From: Euryarchaeota archaeon UBA28
GTDB lineage: Archaea > Thermoplasmatota > Poseidoniia > Poseidoniales > Thalassarchaeaceae
Assembly: GCA_002501605.1 (NCBI GenBank)
Contig: DANW01000038.1
Location: 1-51,230, forward strand
Direction of reading: 5' to 3'
Length of the DNA stretch: 51,230 nucleotides
Positions 50,527 to 51,230 of this stretch are shown piece after piece; the stretch's first letter is position 1; every line of letters begins with the position of its first letter. The notes below the pieces were generated by a model, which saw only the letters and a program-made list of their open reading frames with translations, ran no database searches and had not been told where the DNA came from. The position numbers and the translations under genes were made by a program.

Positions 50527-50814
50527 ATGAGCAAGGATGACCCAATAAGGTTCGGAGCAGAGTTCGGCCCAAAGCGCACGGATAGGACTACAGGGGTATC
50601 ACTTTCTACATTCAAAAATTTAGTTTGGATATCGAATGTAGGAGGACTGGTTTTAGTCGCTATCGCATTAGAAATGATGATCACTGGACAGTTTTGGCTA
50701 GGTCTTACTTTTATGATTGGAGGAGTTGCTATCGCTTTGTTCCCCTCCAATTATGAGATAGTGGGCATGGATGAAGGCTACAGAATGGAGGCTCCCAGTG
50801 ATGAGCATGAATAA
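50527..50814 (+). CDS. Small two-helix membrane protein, unknown
   Basis: A 95-residue protein with a polar N-terminus, two adjacent membrane helices (about 31-50, LVWISNVGGLVLVAIALEMM, and 54-72, FWLGLTFMIGGVAIALFP) and an acidic tail. No family is recognised. It follows the ferredoxin by four bases and overlaps the ogt start by 14 bases. It may anchor the ferredoxin to the membrane, an inference from position only. Confidence 0.6.
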   Translation: MSKDDPIRFGAEFGPKRTDRTTGVSLSTFKNLVWISNVGGLVLVAIALEMMITGQFWLGLTFMIGGVAIALFPSNYEIVGMDEGYRMEAPSDEHE

Positions 50815-51112
50815 TATGCGAGGTACGGATTTCCAGAAATTAGTTTGGAATGAGGTACTCTCAATCCCACTTGGAGAAGTTAGGAGTTACAAGCAAATAG
50901 CACAGGCAATAGGCAGGCCCCTGTCGTATCGAGCAGTAGCGAATGCCTGTGCCTCGAATCCGTATGCTCCAGAAGTTCCTTGTCATAGGGTAATTTGCGA
51001 TAACGGAAGTATCGGAGGGTACTCAGGTGACGGTGGTATAGCGATGAAGATTGAACTTCTCGAGGCAGAGTCTAAAGTCCGTTTAGAAGTAAATTATGAA
51101 GATTGCAAGTGA
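50801..51112 (+). CDS. ogt: Methylated-DNA-protein cysteine methyltransferase
   Basis: The suicide repair protein that removes alkyl groups from O6-alkylguanine. From the ATG at 50801, with GGAGG nine bases before it, the protein is 103 residues and consists only of the C-terminal DNA-binding and catalytic domain. The helix FQKLVWNEVLSIPLGEVRSY is typical, then RAVANACASNP, and the acceptor cysteine in VPCHRVI, followed by GGYSG. Because PCHR rather than PWHR is present, it is an active-type enzyme and not an alkyltransferase-like (ATL) protein. The N-terminal ribonuclease-H-like domain of larger Ada/Ogt proteins is absent. Confidence 0.92.
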   Translation: MSMNNMRGTDFQKLVWNEVLSIPLGEVRSYKQIAQAIGRPLSYRAVANACASNPYAPEVPCHRVICDNGSIGGYSGDGGIAMKIELLEAESKVRLEVNYEDCK

Positions 51113-51184
51113 TGCTAATGACGCAATGGCCCAGACCATGACGTAGGTCGATTGATTCAGTTCGCCTTCATCCGAGTCGCTCAT
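51083..51184 (-). CDS. Putative 33-residue single-helix membrane peptide
   Basis: A short frame of 33 codons with an ATG at 51184 and a stop at 51083. A GGGGAG lies just upstream. It encodes an acidic N-terminus (MSDSDEGELNQ) and one predicted membrane helix (VMVWAIASLASLAIFIIYF). It overlaps the end of ogt by 30 bases on the opposite strand. Small single-helix proteins of this type accompany respiratory complexes in many genomes, but no family is assigned. Confidence 0.45.
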   Translation of the reverse strand: MSDSDEGELNQSTYVMVWAIASLASLAIFIIYF

Positions 51185-51230
51185 ACACTCCCCAAGACAG
51201 ATTTGAATGTAAACATAACCCGAATTCATC

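Noticed and set aside
1..51230. CRISPR arrays, insertion sequences, prophage genes or rRNA
   Set aside because: No regularly spaced repeats, transposase or integrase motifs, phage structural genes or rRNA-like stretches were seen.

Overview
This window looks like a euryarchaeal chromosome segment, most plausibly from a marine Thermoplasmatota lineage close to Marine Group II (Candidatus Poseidoniia). It carries archaeal RNA polymerase subunits (H, B, A', A''), eS1 and eL30 ribosomal proteins, a proteasome beta subunit, the KH/beta-CASP termination nuclease aCPSF1/FttA, archaeal SepF and FtsZ, a ZPR1-type zinc finger protein and archaeal-style TrpRS. These sit beside bacterial-type ThyA, FolA, PlsC, PntAB and MscS, a mix typical of planktonic surface-ocean euryarchaea. 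The lineage is inferred from gene content by eye; no database search was run. Genes are packed very tightly, with ATGA overlaps within operons and convergent stops that touch or overlap. I saw no rRNA, CRISPR array, insertion sequence or prophage, and no gene-free stretch over 300 bases.

Layout. 1-4.4 kb (minus): a pntA1-pntA2-pntB transhydrogenase operon, then a CxCH/Reeler-type surface protein and the start of tatC, cut by the window edge. 4.5-7.3 kb: malate dehydrogenase, a Nudix hydrolase, tRNA-Pro(TGG) and two small proteins. 7.3-14.7 kb: fttA, psmB, sepF-zpr1, trpS, a saccharopine/lysine dehydrogenase-like enzyme and an unknown envelope protein. 14.7-18.4 kb (plus): plsC-thyA-folA-doxX-mscS. 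18.4-22.4 kb: MazG-like and nucleoside phosphorylase genes, eS1 with an added SAP domain, a DUF54-like RNA-binding protein, a ferredoxin and pdxS.

22.4-30.4 kb holds two divergent operons. The minus operon encodes a zinc-ribbon envelope protein, a DtxR-family regulator, a multi-pass membrane protein and a coiled-coil protein. The plus operon encodes three more coiled-coil proteins that look related. The 103-base gap between them holds a perfect 8+3+8 palindrome, the best operator candidate in the window. 31.4-40.8 kb is the rpoH-rpoB-rpoA1-rpoA2-rpl30e operon downstream of tRNA-Lys(TTT). RpoH and RpoA2 both carry the same extra N-terminal helical domain, and RpoA1 carries a cysteine-containing insertion of about 150 residues. 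41-43.9 kb: a methyltransferase-biotin ligase fusion, a Pop5-like protein, and a TPR-ftsZ pair with a divergent FtsZ.

44-49.8 kb (plus) is an unusual cytochrome bc-type respiratory operon: a CxCH/Reeler protein paralogous to the one at 351-1400, a small membrane protein, a Tat-type Rieske protein, a cytochrome b N-terminal half, and a 926-residue protein joining the cytochrome b C-terminal half to a heterodisulfide-reductase-like module (two 4Fe-4S motifs and two CCG domains). No CxxCH cytochrome c is encoded. This suggests a membrane complex exchanging electrons between a quinone pool and a cytosolic thiol, 2-hydroxyacid or ferredoxin-type partner. It is the most striking system here, followed by the modified RNA polymerase and the coiled-coil divergon.
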